Source: Acidiphilium sp. C61 (GTDB taxonomy: Bacteria; Pseudomonadota; Alphaproteobacteria; Acetobacterales; Acetobacteraceae). From it: a stretch of 64,000 nucleotides of DNA. The position numbers and the translations under genes were made by a program. Under the pieces are notes generated by a model. That model was not told where the DNA came from. It worked only from the letters and a program-made list of their open reading frames with translations, and searched no databases. Numbering within the stretch: the stretch's first letter is position 1; every line of letters starts with the position of its first letter. Below are positions 56,759 through 64,000 of this stretch, in pieces. Where the stretch lies: contig NZ_CACTIA010000005.1 in assembly GCF_902712915.1 (NCBI RefSeq), positions 682,001 through 746,000 of the forward strand, read 5' to 3'.

Positions 56759-56787
56759 GCGCCGGGACACCGGCCAGTTTCAGAATA

Positions 56788-56886
56788 TTATCCGATCAGA
56801 TGGAGTTATCTGATCGGATAAAAATATTATTTTTATCAATATTATAGAGCACTACATCCGATCCAAAAGGATCCGATGTAGTACTC
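56788..56886. repeat. Double-hairpin repeat, copy A, in a convergent junction
   Basis: Hairpin 1 is a perfect 14-base stem (56788-56801 with 56808-56821). An AT-rich linker (56822-56846) follows, then hairpin 2 (56847-56864 with 56869-56886; 18 bases, two mismatches, AAAA loop). The linker gives an A/T tract beyond each hairpin on either strand, as expected of a bidirectional terminator. Confidence 0.85.
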
Positions 56887-56900
56887 CAGAGAAGCCCGTC

Positions 56901-57293
56901 TCAAAGAAGGTGGAAGCTCGAGACCCTGGTACCGGTGAGCGTCAGGTCGGTGAGAACCTGATTGCCCCCCTGTAGCGTCACCTCGAAAATATAGCCGATC
57001 GTTGAGCCCACCCGCTGCGTCGTCAGGTATTTGACGGCGAAAGGCTGGGATAGCGGGATCTTCGCGTCGATGGCGGCCGCCTGAGCGGGAAACTTCTTGC
57101 TGTCGACATGGGCCCGGAATGTCGATGACGTCGGTGCCACGAAAGATTTGTAATCGGAATGCCCGATCGCCGAGAGCATCTGGGTCATATCGCGCGTCGC
57201 CAGTTGCACCTGCGCGGGCTGGGCTTGGGCCACCGCAGATTGTGCCGCGATGGCGACGAGCAGCAATCCTGCTGCTCCAATCGAAAACTTCAT
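56901..57293 (-). CDS. Hypothetical secreted protein
   Basis: A 130-residue protein with a clear signal peptide (cut probably after AVAQA). The mature part is about 105 residues and looks like a small alpha+beta NTF2-like or DUF3887-type fold (YKSFVAPTSSTFRAHVDSKK, VGSTIGYIFEVTLQGG), but I cannot assign a family. It converges on the cobalamin adenosyltransferase gene across repeat copy A. Confidence 0.7.
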   Translation of the reverse strand: MKFSIGAAGLLLVAIAAQSAVAQAQPAQVQLATRDMTQMLSAIGHSDYKSFVAPTSSTFRAHVDSKKFPAQAAAIDAKIPLSQPFAVKYLTTQRVGSTIGYIFEVTLQGGNQVLTDLTLTGTRVSSFHLL

Positions 57294-57435
57294 TACGCGT
57301 CCCTTCCCTGTTCGTCTTCGAGCCCATTATGAGCGGGGTATTCATGCGCTCAAAGGGCTTCCGGCCTTTCCGGAACCACCGAATTGCGCACACACTGCTG
57401 TCCCGCCATCATGACCGACCGAAGGAGACGGATCA

Positions 57436-58209
57436 ATGACCGACGCTTTCCGTGGCCGCCGCGCCCTCGTCACCGGGGCTTCCAGCGGCATCGGCGCCGA
57501 TATTGCCCGCCAGCTCGCCCAGCGTGGTGCTGACCTCATTCTCACCGCAAGGCGGCAGGACCGGCTCGAGTCGCTGGCTGCCGAATGCCGCCTGTTCGGC
57601 GTCACCGCCGAAACCGCCGCCGCCGACCTCGCCGATGAGGCCGGCCGCCTCGCCTTGGCCGAACGCTTCCCGACCATCGACATTCTGGTGAACAATGCCG
57701 GACTAGGCGTCTTCGGCCCCTTTGCCGAGGCCGAATGGACACGGACCGAGGCGATGCTCGCGGTGAACATCACCGCCCTGACCCATCTCACACGGCTGTT
57801 CGCCGCTCCGATGGCGGCGCGCGGCTGGGGCCGTATCATGATGGTCGCCTCCACTGCCGCGTTCCAGCCGGTTCCGCTCTACGCCGCCTATGCCGCGACC
57901 AAATCCTATGTCCTATCGCTCGGCGAATCGCTGAATGTCGAGCTGTCCGGACGCGGCGTGCGTACTACCGTGCTCTGCCCCGGCGTCACCGAAACCGAGT
58001 TCTTCGATGCCGCCGGCCAGATCCGCTCCACCTTCACCAAACGCAGCGCGATGACCAGCGCCGAGGTCGCGCGAATCGGCGTCGCAGCACTGCTCGCCGG
58101 GCGCTCCAGCGTCGTCGCCGGGCGAAGCAACGCGGCCATGGCCTTCGGCACCCGTTTCGCGCCGCGCGGACTCGCCGCCCGCCTCGCCTTCCGGATGATG
58201 AAGCCGTGA
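57436..58209 (+). CDS. SDR family oxidoreductase
   Basis: A 257-residue classical short-chain dehydrogenase. TGASSGIG at residues 13-20 binds NADP, NNAG at 86-89, and the triad is S139, Y152 and K156 (YAAYAATK). The substrate is unknown. AAGGAGA precedes the ATG. The NadQ-like regulator starts in its stop codon, so the SDR gene may be co-expressed with NAD regulation. Confidence 0.9.
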   Translation: MTDAFRGRRALVTGASSGIGADIARQLAQRGADLILTARRQDRLESLAAECRLFGVTAETAAADLADEAGRLALAERFPTIDILVNNAGLGVFGPFAEAEWTRTEAMLAVNITALTHLTRLFAAPMAARGWGRIMMVASTAAFQPVPLYAAYAATKSYVLSLGESLNVELSGRGVRTTVLCPGVTETEFFDAAGQIRSTFTKRSAMTSAEVARIGVAALLAGRSSVVAGRSNAAMAFGTRFAPRGLAARLAFRMMKP

Positions 58210-59102
58210 GCGATAGCGCCGACCCGATCCACGCTGAACTGATCGCGGTCGTTGTCGCCGTCACCGACGCAACACCCCGCGTCCTCACCCTGCACGACGG
58301 CAGCGCCCTGCCCGCCGGCCCGCTCGAATCGGCCCATCGATCGCTGCAGGCCGGGCTGCGCGACCGGGTGGAGCGCCAGACCGGACATCCGCTCGGCCAT
58401 GTGGAGCAACTCTACACCTTCGCCGATGCCGGCCGCAGCCGTGCTGGGCGGAGCATCTCGATCTCCTACCTCGCCCTCAGCAGCGAGACGCGGGCTCGGC
58501 TCGGCGGCCAGGTCTCGTGGCAGGACTGGTACCGCTACTTTCCCTGGGAAGACCGCCGCACCGCGAACGACGCCGCCTCACGGATCGAACCCGGCCTGCG
58601 AAGCTGGGTGGGCACGGAGCCGACGCGCCGCGCGCGCATCGCCCGCTGCTTCGGGCTCGACGGCACGCCCTGGCAGGAGGATCTGGCGCTCGACCGCTAC
58701 GAACTCCTCTACGAAGCCGGGCTGGTGCGCGAGGCCGCGCGCGACGGCCGGCCGGCGCATGGCGAGTTCGCCCCGGGTGCCACGCTCGCCGCCGACCACC
58801 GCCGCATCCTCGCCACCGCGATCAGCCGGCTGCGTGCCCGGCTGCGGGCCCGGCCCGCCGTTTTCGAGCTGATGCCGGAGCGATTTTCCCTGCTCGAGCT
58901 GCAACACTGCATTGAATCCGTCAGCGGCCAGAAACTGCACAAGCAGAACTTCAGGCGCCTCATCGAAAGCCAGAACCTGCTGGAAGAAACGGGAGATTTC
59001 GCGAACGGCCCCGGCCGGCCGGCCAAGCTGTTCCATTTCCGCAGTGCCATCCGTGACGAACGGGCCATGACCGGCAGCCGCCCGCCGCTCGCCACACCTT
59101 GA
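58206..59102 (+). CDS. nadQ: NadQ/NrtR-type transcriptional regulator of NAD synthesis (Nudix-like + winged helix)
   Basis: A 298-residue protein starting with GTG in the SDR stop codon. Residues 8-130 have a Nudix-like fold, but the Nudix box is dead: where the catalytic Glu pair should be, LRDRVERQTG has R57 and Q58. Residues 210-285 form a winged helix of the NrtR kind (KQNFRRLIESQNLLEETGDF followed by GRPAKLFHFR). The architecture and the position directly before nadABC match NadQ (COG4111), the alphaproteobacterial NAD repressor. The name is by architecture and context. Confidence 0.8.
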   Translation: MSDSADPIHAELIAVVVAVTDATPRVLTLHDGSALPAGPLESAHRSLQAGLRDRVERQTGHPLGHVEQLYTFADAGRSRAGRSISISYLALSSETRARLGGQVSWQDWYRYFPWEDRRTANDAASRIEPGLRSWVGTEPTRRARIARCFGLDGTPWQEDLALDRYELLYEAGLVREAARDGRPAHGEFAPGATLAADHRRILATAISRLRARLRARPAVFELMPERFSLLELQHCIESVSGQKLHKQNFRRLIESQNLLEETGDFANGPGRPAKLFHFRSAIRDERAMTGSRPPLATP

Positions 59103-59172
59103 CCGAATTATACTCACATCCACTATAAGAGGCGTTGATCCAGCCGATTTTCGGCCATAAAATCGCTCATGA

Positions 59173-59191
59173 TATGCTCATTTCGAGCATA
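59173..59191. promoter_or_regulatory. nadA: Palindromic operator candidate before nadA
   Basis: TATGCTC-ATTTC-GAGCATA is a perfect 7-base inverted repeat with a 5-base spacer. Its last base touches the AAGGA ribosome binding site (59191-59195) of nadA, whose ATG is at 59203. It is the only strong palindrome in the 100 bases between the regulator and nadA, and is a natural repressor site. Confidence 0.6.
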
Positions 59192-59202
59192 AGGATGTGG
59201 CC

Positions 59203-60183
59203 ATGACTCTCGCCGCTGCCCCCGTTCCCGCGCCGCTCGCCGCACATGTCCCGCCCGCCGAATGGGCGCTGATGCAAGAGGACATCGCGGCAATCCGCGA
59301 CCTCAAGCAGGCGCGCGACGCAATCATCCTTGCCCATAATTACCAGACGCCGGACATCTATCACGGCGTCGCCGACATCGTGGGCGACAGCCTCGCTCTC
59401 GCCCGTGAGGCGATGTTGGCCCGCGCTTCGGTCATCGTCGTCGCCGGGGTGCATTTCATGGCCGAGACCGCGAAGCTGCTGAACCCGGACAAGACGGTGC
59501 TGATCCCCGATTCCCGCGCCGGCTGCTCGCTCGCCGAAAGCATCACGGCCGCCGATGTCCGCGGCCTGCGCGCCCGCCATCCGGGCCTGCCGGTGATCGC
59601 CTATGTGAATACCTCAGCCGCGGTGAAGGCCGAGGTGGATTATTGCTGCACCTCGGCCAATGCCCGCAAGGTGGTCGAGCACGCCGCCCGCGCCGCCGGG
59701 ACCGACGCGGTGATCATGCTGCCGGACCGCTTTCTAGCCGCCAACACTGCGCGCGAAACCACCATCCGCATCATCGCCTGGGACGGCGCCTGCGAGGTGC
59801 ACGAGCGCTTCACCGCCGCTGACATCGTGCAGGTACGCCAGCAATATGACGGGGTTGCCGTCCTCGCCCATCCGGAATGCCCGGAGGAGGTGGTCGCCGC
59901 CGCCGATTTCGCCGGCTCCACCGCCGCCATCGCCGACTATATCGCGCGCCACCGCCCGGCCCGCGCAGCATTGATCACCGAGTGCTCGATGGCCGACAAC
60001 ATCGCCGCCGCCAATCCCGCAACCACCTTCGTCAAGCCCTGCAATCTCTGCCCGCACATGAAGCGGATCACCCTGGCCGGCATTCGCAGCGCTTTGGAAA
60101 CCATGACCGAAGCGGTGACGATCGACCCTGCCCTCGCCACCCCGGCACGCGCGGCGGTCGAGCGAATGCTCGCGATACCTTGA
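59203..60183 (+). CDS. nadA: Quinolinate synthase
   Basis: A 326-residue [4Fe-4S] enzyme joining iminoaspartate and DHAP to quinolinate. The three cluster cysteines are C108 (SRAGCSLAES), C197 (DGACEVHE) and C283 (CNLCPHMK). AHNYQTPDIY and DSLALAREA are substrate-site blocks. ATG 59203 has AAGGA 7 bases upstream; the GTG two codons earlier lies too close to it. It is the first gene of nadABC. Confidence 0.96.
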   Translation: MTLAAAPVPAPLAAHVPPAEWALMQEDIAAIRDLKQARDAIILAHNYQTPDIYHGVADIVGDSLALAREAMLARASVIVVAGVHFMAETAKLLNPDKTVLIPDSRAGCSLAESITAADVRGLRARHPGLPVIAYVNTSAAVKAEVDYCCTSANARKVVEHAARAAGTDAVIMLPDRFLAANTARETTIRIIAWDGACEVHERFTAADIVQVRQQYDGVAVLAHPECPEEVVAAADFAGSTAAIADYIARHRPARAALITECSMADNIAAANPATTFVKPCNLCPHMKRITLAGIRSALETMTEAVTIDPALATPARAAVERMLAIP

Positions 60184-60208
60184 TAGCGCATTCTCGCGAT
60201 ACCTTGAT
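60169..60208 (+). repeat. Short direct repeat at the nadA-nadB junction
   Basis: The 16-base sequence CTCGCGATACCTTGAT occurs at 60169-60184 (covering the nadA stop) and again at 60193-60208, a tandem duplication with a 24-base period in the 43-base gap before nadB. Only the first copy is read as coding sequence. Confidence 0.85.
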
Positions 60209-60226
60209 GCGGATGCGCACAATCCC

Positions 60227-61687
60227 ATGAACGCCCCGATCATTGTCGGGGCCGGGCTCGCCGGCCTTGCCGCCGCCCTGGCCGCCGCGCCACGCCCGGT
60301 GCGACTGCTCACCGCCGGCACGCTCGATGCCGGCGCCGCCAGTCTCTGGGCCCAGGGCGGTATCGCCGCCGCCATCGGCGCCGACGATGCCATCGACCTG
60401 CACATCGCCGACACACTCGCTGCCGGCGACGGGCTATGCGACGCCGCCGCGGTCTCGCGCATCATCGCCAGGGGGCCGTTCGTGATCGATTCCCTGCGCG
60501 CCCACGGCGTGCGCTTCGACGCCGGGCTCGGCCTCGAAGCCGCCCATGCGCGCCGCCGGATCAGCCATGTGAAGGATGCCACCGGCCGCGCCCTGACCAC
60601 CGCGCTCGCCGCCGCCGTGCGCGCCGCCCCGCATGTCACGATCATCGAACACGCGCGCGCCGTGGCGCTCGATGTCGCGGAGAACCGGGTGCGTGGCCTC
60701 TGGGTCGAGACCGCTGGCTGCATCGTCCATCTCCCGACCGCCGCCGTGCTGATCGCGACCGGCGGCGTCGGCGCGCTGTGGCGCCACACCAGCACCCCGC
60801 CAGGTGCCGACGGCTCCGGCCTCGCCCTCGCCGCACGCGCGGGCGCCGTGCTGCGCGATCTCGAATTCGTCCAGTTCCACCCAACCGGACTCGATTCCGG
60901 CGCCACGCCGATGCCGCTGATCTCCGAGGCGGTGCGCGGCGAAGGCGCCATCCTGACCGATGAGACCGGTCAGCGCTTCACCGACGAACTCGCCCCGCGC
61001 GATGAGGTTGCCCGCGCCATTGTCCATCATCTCGCCGCCGGCCACCGCGTCACGCTCGACGCCACACATCTCGGCGCCGGCTTCGCCGCCCGATTCCCGA
61101 CGATCGACGCCGCCTGCCGCGCCGCCGGGATCGATCCCGCGCGACAGCCGATCCCGGTGCGCCCGGTCGCGCATTACCACATGGGCGGCATCGCCGTGGA
61201 CGCGCAGGGCCGCGCGAGCGTGGGCGGGCTCTACGCCGCCGGCGAGGCCGCCTGCACCGGGCTGCACGGCGCGAACCGCCTGGCCAGCAACTCGCTGCTC
61301 GAAGCCTTCGTCACCGGCACCGATGCCGGAACCGCGCTCGCCGGTGAACCCGATGCAACCTCGATGACCGCGTCCGCCGCTGCGCCGCGCAGCGCACCGC
61401 CACCGGCGCTGGTGCGCGATCTTGTCAGCCGCCATCTCGGCGTGCTGCGCGATGCCGCCGGCCTGGCGCACCTGATCGAGCGCCTCGCCCCGCTGGCTCC
61501 GGCTCACGATGCCGCGCTGATCGGCCTCATGATCGGCGTCGCAGCACTCGACCGCGCCGAAAGCCGTGGCGCCCATGCGCGGACCGATGCGCCCTCCCGC
61601 GCCGCGCAGCCGCGCCATTCCGATCTCACCCAGGCGGCGGCCCTCGCCCGTGCCGCTGCCCTCGCGCAAAGGCCCCACGCCGCATGA
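60227..61687 (+). CDS. nadB: L-aspartate oxidase
   Basis: A 486-residue FAD enzyme that makes iminoaspartate for Nad[13 protein letters not shown] is the dinucleotide fold, [12 protein letters not shown] and VQFHPTG are flavoprotein signatures, and [27 protein letters not shown] is the conserved C-terminal FAD block. It is shorter than E. coli NadB. Its G+C is the highest of the window. nadC overlaps its end by 4 bases. Confidence 0.96.
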   Translation: MNAPIIVGAGLAGLAAALAAAPRPVRLLTAGTLDAGAASLWAQGGIAAAIGADDAIDLHIADTLAAGDGLCDAAAVSRIIARGPFVIDSLRAHGVRFDAGLGLEAAHARRRISHVKDATGRALTTALAAAVRAAPHVTIIEHARAVALDVAENRVRGLWVETAGCIVHLPTAAVLIATGGVGALWRHTSTPPGADGSGLALAARAGAVLRDLEFVQFHPTGLDSGATPMPLISEAVRGEGAILTDETGQRFTDELAPRDEVARAIVHHLAAGHRVTLDATHLGAGFAARFPTIDAACRAAGIDPARQPIPVRPVAHYHMGGIAVDAQGRASVGGLYAAGEAACTGLHGANRLASNSLLEAFVTGTDAGTALAGEPDATSMTASAAAPRSAPPPALVRDLVSRHLGVLRDAAGLAHLIERLAPLAPAHDAALIGLMIGVAALDRAESRGAHARTDAPSRAAQPRHSDLTQAAALARAAALAQRPHAA

Positions 61688-62529
61688 CCAAGCTGCCCCG
61701 CATCATGATCGAACCGGCTGTTCGCGCCGCCCTGCTCGAGGATCTCGGCCGCGCCGGCGACATCACTGCCGACGCGGTGATTCCGGACGACAGCCGCACC
61801 ACCGTCGCCTTCGTCGCCCGCGAGAAGGGCACGATTGCTGGCCTCGATTGCGCCGCCATCGCCTTCGACCTGCTCGATCCGTCCCTCGCGCTCGATATCC
61901 TGATCCCGGATGGCGGCACGGTCGCGCCCGGCGACGTGATCGCGCGGATCGAGGGAAAGGCGCGTGCCATTCTCTCGGCCGAGCGGACAGCGCTGAACTT
62001 TCTCGGCCAGCTTTCCGGGGTTGCCACCGCCACCGCCGGCATCGCCGCCGCCATCGCCCATACCGGGGCGCGGATCACCTGCACGCGCAAGACCATTCCC
62101 GGCCTGAGGGCCTTGCAGAAATACGCTGTGCGCTGCGGCGGCGGCGCCAATCACCGCTTCGGGCTCGATGACGCGGTGCTGATCAAGGACAACCACATCG
62201 CCATTGCCGGCGGTGTCGGCCTCGCGGTGCGCCGTGCCCGCGCCGCGGTGGGCCATCTGGTGAAAATCGAATGCGAGGTCGACCGGCTCGACCAGCTCGC
62301 CGAGGCGCTAGAGGCCGGTGCGCATGCCGTGCTGCTCGACAACATGGACCCTGCAACTTTGCGCCGGGCCGTCGCGATGGCGAAAGATCGTGCGATCACC
62401 GAGGCCTCCGGCCGGATCACCCCGGAGAGCGCCCCCGCCATCGCGGAAACCGGGGTCGACCTGATCTCGGCCGGGTGGCTGACCCACAGCGCGCGGGTGC
62501 TGGATATCGGGCTCGATTTCATGACATAA
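61684..62529 (+). CDS. nadC: Nicotinate-nucleotide diphosphorylase (carboxylating)
   Basis: A 281-residue quinolinate phosphoribosyltransferase completing the de novo route to nicotinate mononucleotide. [20 protein letters not shown] and [19 protein letters not shown] contain the conserved Arg/Lys/His substrate residues, and [18 protein letters not shown] the acidic block. It is coupled to nadB by a 4-base overlap. Confidence 0.96.
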   Translation: MTKLPRIMIEPAVRAALLEDLGRAGDITADAVIPDDSRTTVAFVAREKGTIAGLDCAAIAFDLLDPSLALDILIPDGGTVAPGDVIARIEGKARAILSAERTALNFLGQLSGVATATAGIAAAIAHTGARITCTRKTIPGLRALQKYAVRCGGGANHRFGLDDAVLIKDNHIAIAGGVGLAVRRARAAVGHLVKIECEVDRLDQLAEALEAGAHAVLLDNMDPATLRRAVAMAKDRAITEASGRITPESAPAIAETGVDLISAGWLTHSARVLDIGLDFMT

Positions 62530-62535
62530 ACAGGC

Positions 62536-63018
62536 ATGAACCGCGCTCCCTTCACCATCGCCACCCTGCTCGCAATCGCCGGGCTGGTCCCCTTCCTGGT
62601 CAGCCTCGCCGCCATCATCACCGACCCGACGCGCGCTCCGCTCGCGACCACTGTCATGATCGATTACGGCGCCTGCATCCTCGCCTTTCTCGGCGCGGTA
62701 CACTGGGGCTTCGCACTGGAGCCAGGCGGCATCGTGCCCGAGATGCGGCTGAACAACCAGCGCCTGCTGTTCGGTGTGCTGCCGGCGTTGGTCGGCTGGC
62801 TCGCTCTGCTCGCCCTCTCGCTGGCCCAGGCGCCGCGCCTGGCCATCGCGATCCTGATTGCCGGCTTCTTCGCGACCATCGTGGCCGAAACGGTCGGCCG
62901 CGGGCGCGACATCGTGCCGGGAAACTATCTCATCCTGCGCTGGGCGATCTCGATCGTCGTGCTCGCGGTGCTGATCGTCGCTCTGTTCATCGAGGCGGTA
63001 GGCATGCGCCAGGGCTGA
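62536..63018 (+). CDS. DUF3429 membrane protein
   Basis: A 160-residue inner-membrane protein with about five hydrophobic segments and the family motif YGACILAFLGAVHWGFAL. The function is unknown. It lies 6 bases after nadC and is presumably part of that transcript. Confidence 0.88.
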   Translation: MNRAPFTIATLLAIAGLVPFLVSLAAIITDPTRAPLATTVMIDYGACILAFLGAVHWGFALEPGGIVPEMRLNNQRLLFGVLPALVGWLALLALSLAQAPRLAIAILIAGFFATIVAETVGRGRDIVPGNYLILRWAISIVVLAVLIVALFIEAVGMRQG

Positions 63019-63050
63019 ACCGCGGGATGAACGGAATTTCATCCAGCGGT
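63019..63050 (+). terminator. Hairpin after the nadABC-DUF3429 genes
   Basis: A 12-base stem with one G-A mismatch (63019-63031 with 63038-63050) and a 6-base loop, starting directly after the stop. There is no T run, so it is a tentative 3'-end structure. Confidence 0.4.
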
Positions 63051-63118
63051 AAATCAGGATCGCCGAATTCCGCCGCATTCTCCTGACAGATTACGATCAT
63101 CGATCAGGAGATGCCCAC

Positions 63119-63421
63119 ATGAAGCGAACCAGCATCATCGTCGGCGGTGCGATGGCCGCCTGTGTTGTCCTCGCCGCGACCAGCGTCGCCCAAGCCGACT
63201 GGGATGGCGGCCCGAGCTTTTCAATCGGCTTTGCCGGCCCGCCGGCCTATTACGCGCCGCCGCCGCCTCCGGTCTATTACGCGCCGCCCCCACCCCGCTA
63301 CTACGCACCGCCGCCACCGGCCTATTATGCGCCACCGCCGCCGGCGTATTATGCGCCGTCCTTCCCGGCCGGCCTGTCCTTCGGCTTCAGCCTGCCGTTG
63401 GGCCACGACGACGATCACTAG
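63119..63421 (+). CDS. Small secreted protein with YYAPPPP repeats
   Basis: A 100-residue protein with a signal peptide (cut near AQA-DWDGG). The centre has five YYAP units spaced 7-9 residues apart with runs of four or five prolines, then FPAGLSFGFSLPLGHDDDH with an acidic/His end. It resembles small Tyr/Pro-rich exported proteins of Acetobacteraceae; no function is known. AGGAG precedes the ATG. Confidence 0.8.
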   Translation: MKRTSIIVGGAMAACVVLAATSVAQADWDGGPSFSIGFAGPPAYYAPPPPPVYYAPPPPRYYAPPPPAYYAPPPPAYYAPSFPAGLSFGFSLPLGHDDDH

Positions 63422-63457
63422 AGGATCGTCCGATCAGCTAGAGGATCGTCCGATCAG
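63418..63457 (+). repeat. 20-base tandem duplication over the stop codon
   Basis: CTAGAGGATCGTCCGATCAG is present twice, end to end (63418-63437 and 63438-63457). The first copy contains the TAG stop of the YYAPPPP gene, and the second runs into the start of repeat copy B. Confidence 0.92.
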
Positions 63458-63544
63458 ATGGAACCATTTGATTAGGCAAAGATACTATTTTTATCAATAC
63501 AATAGAGCGCTACACCCGATCCGAAGGGATCGGGAAGTGCTCTA
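63449..63544. repeat. Double-hairpin repeat, copy B, in a convergent junction
   Basis: About three quarters identical to copy A over its whole length, including the linker TATTTTTATCAATA. Hairpin 1 is partly decayed. Hairpin 2 keeps its inner stem as CCCGATCC with GGATCGGG, where copy A has CATCCGATCC with GGATCCGATG, so both arms have changed while pairing is kept. It lies between two converging genes. Confidence 0.85.
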
Positions 63545-63556
63545 GCCGTGCCGGCA

Positions 63557-64000
63557 TCACACCGGCGGTTCACCCCGGACCGGCGTGATGCCCTCGGCTG
63601 CAATGAGCGACTCGGCCTCACCGGCTGCTGCATCCAGCGCCTCGACATCCGTACCTTTGACAACAACCGCCACCCCGCTGCCGGCCTCGCGGTAGAACGG
63701 ATAGCTGCCAACGTCGATCTGCGGATACCGCGCCTGGATCGCCGAGAGCCGGGCCGCGATGCTGCCTTCCTTCACCCCGAGCCCATGCACCGCCCGCATC
63801 GCGATCGGCGTGCCGCGGGTCAGCACAGTCTCCAGCCCGGTGAACATCGCCTGCATGATCCGCGGTACGCCGGCCATCACATGCACGTTGCCGATGGAGA
63901 ATCCCGGCGCGATCGAGACCGAGTTCGGGATCGGCACGGCACCGCGCGGCAGCATCGCCATGCGCTGCCGCGCCTCGTTGAACTGCTCACGGCCGAGATG
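63557..64000 (-). CDS. Competence/damage-inducible protein A (CinA/MoaB family), 5' part outside the window
   Basis: The 3' 147 codons are visible; the frame continues past the right edge (LGREQFNEARQRMAMLPRGA reads through the ATG at 63961). PNSVSIAPGFSIGNVHVMAGVPRIMQAMF is the molybdopterin-binding (MoCF) region as seen in COG1058 proteins. The C-terminal roughly 80 residues lack the deamidase domain of full CinA, so this is the short single-domain type. Related enzymes act as ADP-ribose or NMN-linked pyrophosphatases in NAD recycling, which would fit the nearby nad genes. Confidence 0.85.
   Translation of the reverse strand, partial: HLGREQFNEARQRMAMLPRGAVPIPNSVSIAPGFSIGNVHVMAGVPRIMQAMFTGLETVLTRGTPIAMRAVHGLGVKEGSIAARLSAIQARYPQIDVGSYPFYREAGSGVAVVVKGTDVEALDAAAGEAESLIAAEGITPVRGEPPV

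Noticed and set aside
57359..57375. TTCCGG-CCTTT-CCGGAA palindrome upstream of the SDR gene
   Set aside because: Short GC-rich inverted repeats are frequent by chance here and nothing links this one to a regulator.
60434..61678. 414-codon open frame antisense to nadB
   Set aside because: Shadow of nadB in very GC-rich DNA; glycine/arginine/alanine-rich with no domain pattern.
63240..63360. Regular DNA repeats resembling a small CRISPR array
   Set aside because: They are in-frame codons for YYAPPPP units inside a signal-peptide protein; there are no spacers and no cas genes.

Overview
The window looks like a chromosomal core segment of an alphaproteobacterium, most likely an Acetobacteraceae member close to Acidiphilium or Acidocella. 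The reasons are: a regulatory PTS pair (EIIA-Man plus HPr) in place of a sugar PTS; a divergent metXW / chorismate mutase-hisC-tyrA block; hsp20 followed by a DUF1150 gene; an F0-only ATP synthase operon with both b' and b; a dsbA-smc pair; a Hint-domain surface protein of the kind common in Acetobacteraceae; and high G+C with many start/stop overlaps. The genus is inferred from gene content only. I see no tRNA, rRNA, insertion sequence, prophage or CRISPR array.

Layout. 0-0.8 kb: PTS regulators, closed by a strong terminator. 0.8-6 kb (minus): chorismate mutase, hisC and prephenate dehydrogenase for aromatic amino acids, then truB-rpsO and a Bax inhibitor-1 membrane protein. 6-10.8 kb (plus): metX-metW, a two-gene ABC exporter, a histidine phosphatase and a SYLF lipoprotein. 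11-18.6 kb: small housekeeping genes, then an envelope operon hldD-lgt-methyltransferase-pgeF-lipoprotein in which every junction is a 4-base overlap. 18.6-25.8 kb: a more AT-rich stretch with the Hint protein, uvrC, a leucyl aminopeptidase, a MarR regulator and lolA. 25.9-31.7 kb: a C26 amidohydrolase, an FAH-family enzyme, xth, an HpnG-like phosphorylase, infC (apparently starting at AUA), truA, fmt and def. 31.7-38.5 kb: hsp20-DUF1150 behind a heat-shock promoter, msrA, purF, cvpA, radA, a Bug-like binding protein and apt. 38.7-47.9 kb: dsbA-type thioredoxin, smc, atpI-B-E-b'-b, purC-purS and a K+ channel. 48-56.8 kb: a degenerate GGDEF protein, dapD-dapE, rsmI, an LpoA-like lipoprotein, an orphan PhoR kinase, a CDF transporter and a cobalamin adenosyltransferase. 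56.9-64 kb: an SDR gene, a NadQ/NrtR-type regulator, nadA-nadB-nadC, a DUF3429 protein, a YYAPPPP repeat protein and the 3' part of a CinA-family gene.

The observations that go beyond routine annotation are regulatory: (1) a family of hairpin repeats occupying three of the four convergent gene junctions that have room for one, with compensatory base changes between two copies; (2) a sigma-32-like promoter and a ROSE-like RNA thermometer in front of hsp20, which starts with TTG; (3) a catalytically dead Nudix/winged-helix regulator directly upstream of nadABC, with a 19-base palindrome touching the nadA ribosome binding site; (4) an AUA start for infC; (5) rsmI and the LpoA-like gene, whose 5' ends overlap head to head. 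I did not find a clearly new multi-gene system.
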